Shown: piece by piece, positions 36,169-45,028 of the stretch
How the letters are laid out: each line of letters starts with the position of its first letter
Numbering within the stretch: the first letter of the stretch is position 1
NCBI GenBank assembly: GCA_023664625.1
Contig: JAMPFD010000006.1
Span: 1-64,000, forward strand
Source: Bacillota bacterium
GTDB lineage: Bacteria; Bacteroidota; Bacteroidia; Bacteroidales; Bacteroidaceae
Direction of reading: 5' to 3'
Length of the DNA: 64,000 nt
Notes under the pieces: generated by a model
What the model saw: the letters and a program-made list of their open reading frames with translations, nothing else
Database searches by the model: none
What the model was told of the DNA's origin: nothing
Program-made: the position numbers and the translations under genes

Positions 36169-37329
36169 TTACATAGAAACTTTTATACGTTCAAGAGCTT
36201 CCTGCATTCTTTCATCTTTTGCGCAGAGACTTATACGAATGTAGCGGTCGCCATTGGAACCGAAAATGAATCCGGGGGTGATGAAGACACGAGCCTCATG
36301 CAGCACTTTCTCTGTAAGTTCTTCACAGCTGCCACAGGTCTCTGGTATTTTTCCCCATAGGAACATTCCTACCTGTGCAGGGTCAAAGGTGCACCCGAGA
36401 GCAGCCATTATCTTCTCTGCTATGGAACGACGATGCTTGTATATTGTATAATTTGCCTCATGATGCCATTCATCCGAGTTCTGATATGCTTCTGCCGCTG
36501 CAAGCTGCAGTCCACGGAAAGTGCCGGAGTCTATATTTGACTTGACTTTTAGAATCCAAGAAATAAACTCCTTGTTTGATGCACAAAGTCCGACACGCCA
36601 TCCTGGCATGTTGTGACTCTTGGACATAGAATTCAGTTCTATACAACAATCCTTGGCTCCGTCGACTTGAAGAAGGGAAATCGGATTATCATTGATGATG
36701 AACGAATAGGGGTTGTCATTGACGACAACAATTCCTTTCCTCTTGGCAAAGGCTACAACTCTTTCGTAGGTCTTCATGTCGGCATTACCGCCTGTCGGCA
36801 TGTTTGGATAGTTCATCCACATGAGCTTTACCTTGGAGAGATCCATGTCATCAAGCTGGTTCCAGTCCGGCTGCCAGCCATTCTTTTCACAGAGATTGTA
36901 GTTGACAATCTTCTGTCCGAGGAGTTTGGACAGAGATGTATATGTGGGATAACCTGGATTTGGAACAAGCACTTCATCACCGGGATTGCATAGTGCAAGT
37001 GTTATATGCAATATCCCCTCTTTGGAGCCGATGAGTGGCTGAATCTCAGTTTGCCAGTCAAGGTTAACATTAAACCATCTTTTATAGTATCCGGCCATCG
37101 CTTTCCTCAACTCTGGAACTCCGACTGTCGGTTGATAGCCATGTGCAGAATGCTCGTGTGCAACCTCACATAGTCTGTTTATTGTCTTTTCTGACGGTGG
37201 CATGTCCGGGGAGCCGATGGCAAGAGATATAATATCTTTCCCCTCGGTATTAAGTTTTGCCACTTCTTTTAATTTTCTGCTGAAATAATACTCTTGGACG
37301 GAGTTCAGTCTTTCTGCTGGCTGTATCAT
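36169..37329 (-). CDS. PLP aminotransferase, class I/II, aromatic operon
   Basis: A 386-residue fold-type I aminotransferase, probably the one that turns phenylpyruvate and 4-hydroxyphenylpyruvate into Phe and Tyr. Motifs: PLIGSKEGILH, NPGYPTY, the NPYSF Asp/Tyr region, PLP lysine in SMSKSHNMPGWRVG (around residue 238), and the substrate Arg in YIRISLC. It lies 20 bases after pheA and upstream of the DAHP synthase fusion and tyrA. The position supports aromatic substrates; related enzymes also act on aspartate or diaminopimelate intermediates, so specificity is inferred. Confidence 0.9.
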   Translation of the reverse strand: MIQPAERLNSVQEYYFSRKLKEVAKLNTEGKDIISLAIGSPDMPPSEKTINRLCEVAHEHSAHGYQPTVGVPELRKAMAGYYKRWFNVNLDWQTEIQPLIGSKEGILHITLALCNPGDEVLVPNPGYPTYTSLSKLLGQKIVNYNLCEKNGWQPDWNQLDDMDLSKVKLMWMNYPNMPTGGNADMKTYERVVAFAKRKGIVVVNDNPYSFIINDNPISLLQVDGAKDCCIELNSMSKSHNMPGWRVGLCASNKEFISWILKVKSNIDSGTFRGLQLAAAEAYQNSDEWHHEANYTIYKHRRSIAEKIMAALGCTFDPAQVGMFLWGKIPETCGSCEELTEKVLHEARVFITPGFIFGSNGDRYIRISLCAKDERMQEALERIKVSM

Positions 37330-37349
37330 AATGGTTCGAAATTTAATCT

Positions 37350-38180
37350 TTATACTGCTTGGTATTCACCGAGTATTTTTAACTCACGAGTCAATGGAAT
37401 GATAGCGTCCACTGCCTGACGGTATCGTACAAGATTGGTGTATGTGATATCAACATAAAAGAGATACTCCCATTCTCTGCCGATAATTGGCAGTGACTGT
37501 ATTTTTGTCAGCTGCATGGTATAGAAACTTAGTATAGACAGGACTTGGGACAGAGATCCTTCCTCATGTGGCAGGGAGAAGACAAGGCTCGCCTTGTCCG
37601 TTTGATTGATAGGACGGAGCATGTCTGCCTTACGTGGGTCGGAAAGAACAAGGAAGCGTGTATAATTATGCTTATTGTCTTCTATGTTGTTTTCGAGTAT
37701 TCTCAAACCGTATAATCTAGCGGCATCAGCATGGCAGATGGCTGCGACTCCCTCAGCCTTATTGTCGGCAATCCATTGTGCTGCACCGGCAGTATCTTCA
37801 GCTTCAATGATTTTCATGTTCTGATGCTGTGACAAATACTTACGACATTGCATCAGGGCAACAGGATGCGAGTGAACTTCCTTAATATCTTTTATATTCT
37901 GTGACGGGAGACAGCATAGGCAATGACTGATATGTGTCTTGTCCTCGCCGACAACAGTCATGCCACTCTGAAGCAATAGTTCATAGTTATGGAGCAGGGA
38001 ACCGGCAATGGTGTTCTCAATTGCAGTCAGTCCTATGATGGTAGGATCATTTTTCATATGTTCAAAGACTTCCTCAAATGTTGCACAACATATCATCTGC
38101 AACTGTTCTCCTTGGAAATAGTGATGTGCTGTTATGTCATGGAAACTTCCTTCAAAACCTTGTATTGCAATTCGCTTCAT
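37350..38180 (-). CDS. pheA: Prephenate dehydratase
   Basis: Decarboxylates and dehydrates prephenate to phenylpyruvate. The 276-residue single-function protein starts IAIQGFEGSFHDITAHHYF. It has LTAIENTIAGSLLHNYELL, HPVALMQCRKYL and the catalytic YTRFLVLS motif with its Thr. A C-terminal ACT domain follows (SLVFSLPHEEGSLSQVLSIL), where phenylalanine would inhibit. It leads the operon pheA-aminotransferase-aroF/CM-tyrA-rhodanese. A terminator preceded by a competing helix lies 24 bases upstream, so premature termination probably controls the operon. Confidence 0.95.
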   Translation of the reverse strand: MKRIAIQGFEGSFHDITAHHYFQGEQLQMICCATFEEVFEHMKNDPTIIGLTAIENTIAGSLLHNYELLLQSGMTVVGEDKTHISHCLCCLPSQNIKDIKEVHSHPVALMQCRKYLSQHQNMKIIEAEDTAGAAQWIADNKAEGVAAICHADAARLYGLRILENNIEDNKHNYTRFLVLSDPRKADMLRPINQTDKASLVFSLPHEEGSLSQVLSILSFYTMQLTKIQSLPIIGREWEYLFYVDITYTNLVRYRQAVDAIIPLTRELKILGEYQAV

Positions 38181-38204
38181 TGGTTGTCGTTTTTATATTG
38201 ATAA

Positions 38205-38308
38205 CAAAAAACCCGCCAGATTCATATCTGAGCGGGATTCTGCATATATTGATTTTATATATCTGCTTTCATAAGTTGAAATTTACACGCAACTTCCCGC
38301 TTTACATG
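38205..38308 (-). promoter_or_regulatory. Probable transcription attenuator/riboswitch-like leader of pheA
   Basis: On the minus strand a hairpin (arms rc of 38226-38236 and 38212-38221, one bulge) runs into seven T residues: an intrinsic terminator before the gene. Upstream, AGCGGGA (rc of 38295-38301) is fully complementary to TCCCGCT (rc of 38231-38237), the terminator's 5' arm, so a long-range helix would break the terminator. That helix would enclose two hairpins, AGTTG...CAACT and GCAGATATAT...ATATATGC, giving a three-way junction. No Phe-rich leader peptide is present. TTACTTTG (rc of 38315-38322) is a weak -7 candidate. Confidence 0.7.
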
Positions 38309-38433
38309 GTCTTGCAAAGTAATAATAAAAGAAGTATGTAAATGACTTATTCATATTATTTCGTCTTATTTGATGGCAAAATTACACATTTTATATGTCT
38401 TTAGCAAGAAAACGTAAGAAAAGTGTGTGTGGA

Positions 38434-40329
38434 TTAACCTATTTTAACCGTAATGCCGTCAGATGTTATGTCGTTATTTTCAAGAAGTTCTGTAATGGCA
38501 CCGTATATAAGATCCCGCGGATACGGTAACTTTGATATTTCATTCATATAATGACCATTACCATCTGATAACAAATCAAGAATAGCCTTCTTTATCTCGA
38601 CAGGAGGATCTTTCGGTTTTTTCTTCTTGTCTATACACACTTCGCATTTGCCGCATTCATAATTGCTTTCTTCTCCAAAATATCTTATGAGCTGTTGCTG
38701 CCGGCAAATGACATCACAATTGAGATACTGCAACATGCTGTCGATATGGTCAACCATAGTGTCACGCAGGTAGTCATATGCCTCTTTGGGTATATGAACA
38801 TTGCATTCGTCAACGCGATTTACAAGAAAAGTCAGCCGTGGATCGGTTCTTGGAGGGACAAACTCGATGATTCCTCTGTGACGGAGATCTTTCAGAAGTG
38901 TATATACACGCTGTACAGTGGAAGAACATAGATAGGCAATTGCTCTTAGATCAACATAAATGAAATCACTGAAGAGCCCTGGGTATGTTCTCATCATAGC
39001 ATCAATTACCACATCTTCTTCCTCAGGGAGAGTGCGCAAACGATAAAGCTCTTCACGTGGAACGATAAATTTCACTCTTGAATTATCATCAGGGGTGGTA
39101 TCGTAGCTGATGTACCCTGCATTATCTAAGATATGCAGGGCTGCATCCACGGAATATGTGGAATAGTGATACACTATACAGAACTTGTCTAATGGGAAAA
39201 TAACTGACAGTCCTTCTCCCATTCCGACTCCTATTTCATAATAATAGGCAAGACGTTCGTATACTTTACGGATAAAAGTCTTGTCGGGGAAATACTGTAT
39301 TATGCGGCGGCGTAACGATATTGGTGTATTGCGCATCTTGAGCAATACAGAATATGACAGCTTTCCGTCGCGCCCGGCCCTGCCGGCTTCCTGAAAATAT
39401 GCTTCAAGAGAAGAAGGTACGTCTGCATGTATGACAAGACGGACATCGGGTTTATCTATGCCCATGCCAAAAGCATTGGTCGCTACAATCACACGGACTG
39501 CACCGCTGTGCCAATCATGCTGACGCTTGGTTTTTACGGCTATGTCAAGACCGGCATGGAAAAATGTAGCAGAGATTCCGGCATCATTGAGCATAATGCT
39601 CAGTTCCTTTGTCGCTTTTCGGCTGTTTGCATATATAATGGTACTGCCTTCAACATTGTTTAGTATATGGAGTATTTCCGCCCGTCTGTCCATCGTATGG
39701 CGTACGATATAAGATATATTGTCACGTCGGAAGGACATTCGGAAAACATTCCCGTCCGTAAACGCAAGTTGCTTCTGTATGTCCTTGACAACTGACGGAG
39801 TTGCTGTGGCGGTAAGGGCAAGTACGGCTTTGCCAGGAAGCAAAGCGCGTAATTCGGATATGCGCAAATATGCCGGACGGAAATCATATCCCCATTGGGA
39901 TATACAGTGTGCTTCGTCAATAGCGATAAAACTTACATTAATATGTCGTAGTTTGGCAAGAAATATATATGAGGACAGGCGTTCTGGAGATACATACAGG
40001 AACTTGATTTTGCCATATATGCAATTATCCAGAATCTTTACTACATCATTATGAGACAGCCCTGAATATATGGCATAAGCTGTTATACCACGCTGGCGCA
40101 AATGGTCTACCTGATCTTTCATTAAGGAAATAAGTGGCGTAATTACAATACATATTCCCGGCATACTTAATGCCGGAACTTGGAATGTTATGGATTTCCC
40201 GCCACCAGTAGGCATCAGGCCCAGTGTATCGTGCCCGGCTCCTATGCTCTCGATTATTTCTTTTTGAATCCCACGAAAATCATCGTAACCAAAATATTGT
40301 TTGAGTATATTTCTGTAATCCGGTTCCAA
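38434..40329 (-). CDS. recQ: ATP-dependent DNA helicase RecQ
   Basis: A 3'-5' superfamily 2 helicase acting in recombination and fork repair. The 631-residue protein has Walker A GLMPTGGGKS near residue 40, the DEAH box AIDEAHCISQWGYDFRP, ALTATATPSV, and motif VI YFQEAGRAGRDGK. A winged-helix region and the zinc cluster CDVICRQQQLIRYFGEE...CGKCEVC near 550-590 follow. The C-terminus is short and I see no HRDC domain, so it is shorter than fuller RecQ proteins. It starts 7 bases after recJ, a functional pairing. Confidence 0.95.
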   Translation of the reverse strand: MEPDYRNILKQYFGYDDFRGIQKEIIESIGAGHDTLGLMPTGGGKSITFQVPALSMPGICIVITPLISLMKDQVDHLRQRGITAYAIYSGLSHNDVVKILDNCIYGKIKFLYVSPERLSSYIFLAKLRHINVSFIAIDEAHCISQWGYDFRPAYLRISELRALLPGKAVLALTATATPSVVKDIQKQLAFTDGNVFRMSFRRDNISYIVRHTMDRRAEILHILNNVEGSTIIYANSRKATKELSIMLNDAGISATFFHAGLDIAVKTKRQHDWHSGAVRVIVATNAFGMGIDKPDVRLVIHADVPSSLEAYFQEAGRAGRDGKLSYSVLLKMRNTPISLRRRIIQYFPDKTFIRKVYERLAYYYEIGVGMGEGLSVIFPLDKFCIVYHYSTYSVDAALHILDNAGYISYDTTPDDNSRVKFIVPREELYRLRTLPEEEDVVIDAMMRTYPGLFSDFIYVDLRAIAYLCSSTVQRVYTLLKDLRHRGIIEFVPPRTDPRLTFLVNRVDECNVHIPKEAYDYLRDTMVDHIDSMLQYLNCDVICRQQQLIRYFGEESNYECGKCEVCIDKKKKPKDPPVEIKKAILDLLSDGNGHYMNEISKLPYPRDLIYGAITELLENNDITSDGITVKIG

Positions 40330-40336
40330 AACTATA

Positions 40337-42058
40337 TCACTCGTTAACCATGTGTATGTCTTCTATCTGAAGTTGTGGTGCACCATGCCTATAAACGTTG
40401 TCTTCAATTGTATAGGCAATATCAAAAGACCGTCGTGACTTTATATATCTTGCTGCTCCAGACTGTCCAAATGCGATGCCATTCATGACATTATTTGATT
40501 TGGAATCAACAAGCTCCAGTTTAATATGCTCTTGCTGGCGTCCTACAACCTTGGAAGTCCCAAAATCATAAACATCTTCTGTCACGAAAAGGGGCTTGGG
40601 ATTTTGAGGGCCGAACGGAGCAAATCTCTTTAAATCAGAATGAAGTTTCTTCGTTATATCACGAAATTCGAGGGAGGCGTCAATTTCCAATATCGGTTCT
40701 GTCTGTTCCGGCATAATATGGAAATCTACATATCTCTGGAACCTTCGCTGAAATTCCTTCACATTTTCCCACTTCAATGTCAATCCACAGGCATATGTAT
40801 GTCCTCCGAAATTCAGTAATATGTCCCGGCAGGACTTTATTGCAGCATATACATCAAATCCGGCTACACTACGGGCTGAGCCTGTCGCTATATCACCGTC
40901 ACGTGTAATGACTACAGTCGGACGGAAATAAAGTTCTGTAAGACGTGAGGCTACAATCCCGACGATACCTTTTTTCCAGTTTTCGTCATAAAGTACAATG
41001 GAGGTCTGATGACGCTGTGTCTCAAGACGCGCAACAATATTATTGGCTTCTTCTGTCATCTGTTTATCAATATCCTTGCGCTGCTCATTATATTCATTGA
41101 TGTGCTCTGAAATAAGAATAGCTGCGTTATAATCCTTCTCAACAAGCAAATCCACACTTTCTTTGCCGTTTTCCATTCTCCCGCTTGCATTAATGCGTGG
41201 TCCGATTTTGAAGATGATCTCAGACATTGTTATCTGCCTCCCTAAAAGACCGCATACCTCGATTATGGCTTTAATGCCGATAGATGGAGACTGGTTCAGC
41301 TGACGCAAGCCATGATAGGCCAAAATACGATTCTCTCCTTCAACAGGTACGAGATCTGCGGCAATACTTACTGCACACAGGTCAAGTAATGGTTGCAGTT
41401 GGGAAAACGGAATGCCGTTATTTCTGGCAAATCCCTGCATGAATTTGAAGCCGACACCACATCCGCACAAATGTTTGAAAGGATAACTGTCATCTGGACG
41501 TTTCGGATTAAGAATCGCTACGGCCTGTGGTAATGTTTCGTCAGGTACATGATGATCACATATTATAAAATCTATACCTTTCTCTTTTGCATATGCTATC
41601 TCGTCTACCGCCTTTATGCCACAATCAAGTATGATGACCAAAGACACACCTGTAGCCTTGGCATAATCTACTCCTTTCTTTGAGACACCGTACCCTTCAT
41701 CGTAACGATCCGGAATATAATAATCGATATTTGAATAGAACTGTTTCAAGAACTTGTAGACTAAAGCTACGGCAGTACATCCATCAACATCATAGTCGCC
41801 ATAAACAAGGATACGCTCTTTGCGGCCAATCGCATCATTAAGGCGGTCTACTGCAAGATCCATATCCTTCATAAGGAACGGGTTGATTAGATCCGTCAAT
41901 TGCGGACGGAAAAAACGCTTTGCTGCCGATTCAGTGGTAATGCCACGCCTCAGTAGGAGTCGAGCGAGCACAGGGGCAATATTCAGCTTTGAAGCTAACG
42001 CCTGCGCCACACTTTCCTCTGCCTCTGAGGTCGGAGTATATTTCCATTTGAAGTGCAT
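40337..42058 (-). CDS. recJ: Single-strand DNA exonuclease RecJ
   Basis: A 5'-3' single-strand exonuclease of the DHH phosphoesterase superfamily. The 573-residue protein carries VYGDYDVDGCTAVAL (around residue 80), ILDCGIKAVDEI, and the namesake ICDHHVPDE around 165. The DHHA1 part has GGHTYACGLTLK, and a C-terminal OB-like region ends with QIEDIHM. It forms an operon with recQ. An inverted repeat that may terminate the upstream peptidase gene lies just before it. Confidence 0.96.
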   Translation of the reverse strand: MHFKWKYTPTSEAEESVAQALASKLNIAPVLARLLLRRGITTESAAKRFFRPQLTDLINPFLMKDMDLAVDRLNDAIGRKERILVYGDYDVDGCTAVALVYKFLKQFYSNIDYYIPDRYDEGYGVSKKGVDYAKATGVSLVIILDCGIKAVDEIAYAKEKGIDFIICDHHVPDETLPQAVAILNPKRPDDSYPFKHLCGCGVGFKFMQGFARNNGIPFSQLQPLLDLCAVSIAADLVPVEGENRILAYHGLRQLNQSPSIGIKAIIEVCGLLGRQITMSEIIFKIGPRINASGRMENGKESVDLLVEKDYNAAILISEHINEYNEQRKDIDKQMTEEANNIVARLETQRHQTSIVLYDENWKKGIVGIVASRLTELYFRPTVVITRDGDIATGSARSVAGFDVYAAIKSCRDILLNFGGHTYACGLTLKWENVKEFQRRFQRYVDFHIMPEQTEPILEIDASLEFRDITKKLHSDLKRFAPFGPQNPKPLFVTEDVYDFGTSKVVGRQQEHIKLELVDSKSNNVMNGIAFGQSGAARYIKSRRSFDIAYTIEDNVYRHGAPQLQIEDIHMVNE

Positions 42059-42079
42059 GTGTGTCGTTTTGTTTTATAA

Positions 42080-42138
42080 ATGGGTTCTACAAATCATTTT
42101 ATTCATTAATTGATTTTTATATGATTTGCAGAACCCAT
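42080..42138 (-). terminator. Inverted repeat between C1 peptidase and recJ
   Basis: ATGGGTTCTACAAATCAT (42080-42097) pairs with ATGATTTGCAGAACCCAT (42121-42138) with one mismatch. On the minus strand it follows the peptidase gene and runs into TTATAAAAC, a weak tail. It probably separates the peptidase and recJ transcripts. Confidence 0.65.
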
Positions 42139-42233
42139 AGATTATTTTTCAAAAAAATAATGTGAATTCGATAAGGTATTTAGGATTAGTATTGACTTTT
42201 CTGAAATCACATTAAGTAAACTCTGTTTTAGAA

Positions 42234-43454
42234 TTAGATACCCATCTTTTTGCGGATATCTTTTGGTATGGCATTCTTATTAACCATATAATCCATTGTC
42301 TTTGCTATGATAAAGTTCTTTGACATGTACCATGTTCCCTTGTAATCACCTGTCTCTCCCCAAGAATTTTTTACCATATAGTATTCACGTCCGGTCTGGT
42401 CTTTTGCTATGCCATAGATGAGCATACCATGGTCATCTGTAAGAGTCCAATTGTCATATTCTTTCTGACGCTGTTCCTGTGAAGGTGTCATTTCTGTTAC
42501 AGTCACACCAGCTTCCTTAATCTTATTTCTTTTCTGTGCTGGTGTGAGTTTAAGCCAACGCGCCATATCAGAACCGTCAAGAGCCTGGTTCTGTGTGTCT
42601 ATAAGGAGGGCAAGTCCGTCACGTGTGAAGCCATCCTCACTGACATCTCCGCCCCATGCAACTGTATATCCGTTCATCACAGCATTGTCTATGATACGAG
42701 CCATCTCGTCCATTGGAAGGTTCCAAGAGCCCGGCTGACGCCAATTATCCTGAACTTCTACAGGAAATTCTGTGTAGAATGGGTGATGTGTATAAGAGGT
42801 TATGGAAACATAATCATTCCAATCAAGACCAAGAGATTTGGCAAATGATTGTGGAGTATATGTTTTTCCTTCATACTTGAACGTCTCAGGGCATTTCCCG
42901 AGATATGCGTCAAGAATTCCTTGGAAAGCATTCTTCCATGTAGGGCTTATGGTCTTTGCTTTGCTATGGGCTACAGCGTCAACAAATGGTTCCATGACAG
43001 AGAAAAATTCATTGAAATTATTCAACGTATCACCATACATCGTTCCAGGAAGAGGCATTGCTTCTTCTGGGCAGATACCATAATTCTTCAGTACATAAAG
43101 AACGTCATAGGCAGAGCCTCCCTGTGAGAATTGCGCGTCACCATGCATGCGAACTGTAAGAACTGCACGGTCCATATAGTTCTTGTTACATACAAACATC
43201 TCACAGAGATCGTATGTCTTGTTGGATTTCTTCAGAATTTCAGCCTCGAAATACGAGAGGGTGGAGTAGTTCCAACAGGTGCCGGATCTTGCCTGATTTT
43301 TTATTGATGTGATAGGAATTTCCTTAATCACTGTAAATACAGGTGCATTCGGGTTTACAGAATCTGCTTTCTCTGTTTTCTTTTCGGCAGTAGGCTGGGC
43401 CATTATAGATACCGCAGTAAGCATCATTGCTGCCATCAACATGATTTTTTTCAT
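42234..43454 (-). CDS. Secreted C1-family peptidase (PepC/bleomycin hydrolase-like)
   Basis: A 406-residue papain-fold aminopeptidase with a signal peptide (MKKIMLMAAMMLTAVSIMA). Catalytic residues are visible: KNQARSGTCWNYS (Gln and Cys near residue 60), DDHGMLIYG (His near 343) and MVKNSWGETG (Asn near 365). These match family C1B, whose usual members are cytoplasmic; the signal peptide puts this one outside the cytoplasm. It follows the Xaa-Pro aminopeptidase gene by 25 bases, so the two probably work together on peptides, though in different compartments. Confidence 0.92.
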   Translation of the reverse strand: MKKIMLMAAMMLTAVSIMAQPTAEKKTEKADSVNPNAPVFTVIKEIPITSIKNQARSGTCWNYSTLSYFEAEILKKSNKTYDLCEMFVCNKNYMDRAVLTVRMHGDAQFSQGGSAYDVLYVLKNYGICPEEAMPLPGTMYGDTLNNFNEFFSVMEPFVDAVAHSKAKTISPTWKNAFQGILDAYLGKCPETFKYEGKTYTPQSFAKSLGLDWNDYVSITSYTHHPFYTEFPVEVQDNWRQPGSWNLPMDEMARIIDNAVMNGYTVAWGGDVSEDGFTRDGLALLIDTQNQALDGSDMARWLKLTPAQKRNKIKEAGVTVTEMTPSQEQRQKEYDNWTLTDDHGMLIYGIAKDQTGREYYMVKNSWGETGDYKGTWYMSKNFIIAKTMDYMVNKNAIPKDIRKKMGI

Positions 43455-43479
43455 TTTCTTTGTGTTTATTGTTCAAGAA

Positions 43480-44886
43480 TTATTCAGAATATTCTTCCAT
43501 GTATTTCTCCACATCGGCAGAGTGGTAAGGAATCCTCTTCTCACCAAGGAAACGGCAGCCGTCTTTTGTAATGAGAATGTCATCTTCTATGCGTATGCCG
43601 CCAAAATCCCGATATTTGTCAATCATATCAAAATTCAGGAAATCCTTGCAATGACCTTTAGCTTTCCAGTCATCAATAAGTGCCGGAATGAAATATATCC
43701 CAGGTTCATCTGTAACGACAAAACCTTCCTCAAGACGTTTTCCCATTCGGAGACAGTTTGTTCCGAATTGTTCAAGATTTGGACGTGTCTCATCGTCAAA
43801 ACCGACATAAATCTGTCCGAGTCCCTCCATGTCATGTACATCTAATCCCATCATGTGCCCAAGCCCATGAGGAAGGAACATTGCATGCGCCCCTTGAGAG
43901 ACTGCATCATCGGTATCACCTTTCATAAGTCCTAATTCTTTTAGGCGTTTTGTCATGTGACGACAGACTGCAAAATGGACATCAAAATATTTAATGCCTG
44001 GTTTGGATATGCTTAATGCCAAATCATGACATTCATCTACAATATCGTAAATTTCTTTCTGTTGCTGAGTATATTTTCCATTTACGGGCATTGTGCGTGT
44101 ATGGTCAGAGCAATAATTATTCATGGTCTCTCCGCCACAATCACATAAAACAAGACGGCCATCTTCCAATTTGTTCATTGAGGGTCCACCATGCATAATC
44201 TCGCCATGTTGTGAAAAAATCGTGGCAAAAGATTCATGGGCACCAAGAGAATGAGCCACGCCGTCAATCAGTCCTGCGATGAACTTTTCTGTTCTTCCTG
44301 GACGAACCATACGCATCGCCTTTGTGTGCATTTCATATCCTATCAATGACGCACGCTCCAGCTCTTCAATTTCTTCTACGGTTTTTATAGACCGCATTTT
44401 CACAATAGCCTTTATGAGGGTAAGTGATGCTGCTTCTTTTTGACAATATGGATGAATATCCAACAAGTCCATTATCAAAATTTGATTATCATGCCGATAT
44501 GGAGGAAGGAAGTGGATTGTTCTATTCTTATTTTGAGCATTGGCAACGATGTTCTTAATATAACTTACCGGAGAGGATTTTGCTATACCAGCCATCGCTG
44601 CAAGTTCATTTATAGTAGGAATATTTCCATACCATACTATATCTTCTACATCAACGTCGTTGCCTAACAGCCATTCATCGCCACTCTCACAATCAATCAC
44701 ACCTATCAATCCTACTTCCTGTAGACCGAAATAATACAAGAAAGAAGAATCCTGTCTGAATGGAGAATAGCAATTGGATGGGTAATTGCATGGTGACTCA
44801 TTATTTCCAAATAAGATGACGATTCCATTACCAACAAGTTGTTTCAGAGTTTGTCTACGCTTAATATATGTATCTTTTGCAAACAT
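43480..44886 (-). CDS. pepP: Xaa-Pro aminopeptidase
   Basis: An M24B metallopeptidase that removes the residue before a proline. The 468-residue protein has the AMP N-terminal domain and a pita-bread domain. Metal ligands are visible: LCDCGGETMNNYCSDHTRTMPV, LPHGLGHMMGLDVHD, DEPGIYFIP and GGIRIEDDILIT. There is no signal peptide, so it is cytoplasmic. Its promoter region is shared with the divergent patatin gene, and the C1 peptidase gene follows. Confidence 0.95.
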   Translation of the reverse strand: MFAKDTYIKRRQTLKQLVGNGIVILFGNNESPCNYPSNCYSPFRQDSSFLYYFGLQEVGLIGVIDCESGDEWLLGNDVDVEDIVWYGNIPTINELAAMAGIAKSSPVSYIKNIVANAQNKNRTIHFLPPYRHDNQILIMDLLDIHPYCQKEAASLTLIKAIVKMRSIKTVEEIEELERASLIGYEMHTKAMRMVRPGRTEKFIAGLIDGVAHSLGAHESFATIFSQHGEIMHGGPSMNKLEDGRLVLCDCGGETMNNYCSDHTRTMPVNGKYTQQQKEIYDIVDECHDLALSISKPGIKYFDVHFAVCRHMTKRLKELGLMKGDTDDAVSQGAHAMFLPHGLGHMMGLDVHDMEGLGQIYVGFDDETRPNLEQFGTNCLRMGKRLEEGFVVTDEPGIYFIPALIDDWKAKGHCKDFLNFDMIDKYRDFGGIRIEDDILITKDGCRFLGEKRIPYHSADVEKYMEEYSE

Positions 44887-44948
44887 TGTTCCTAGTCGTA
44901 TGAAAAAAGTTATTTTACAAATAATGTTCTTTTAAGAGGTGTTAATAA

Positions 44949-44997
44949 ACTTTGCAAAGTTACAAATTATTTCTGAAAAATTACTACCTTTGCAAAG
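44949..44997. promoter_or_regulatory. Divergent promoter region, pepP and patatin
   Basis: TAACTTTG on the minus strand (rc of 44955-44962) and TACCTTTG on the plus strand (44985-44992) are -7 elements facing away from each other. Each lies within a palindrome: ACTTTGCAAAGT at 44949-44960 and CTTTGCAAAG at 44988-44997, with centres 38 bases apart. No good -33 elements are found for either, which may mean activator dependence. Confidence 0.6.
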
Positions 44998-45028
44998 TAA
45001 TTGACTGGAATTCACATTATTTAAATTA

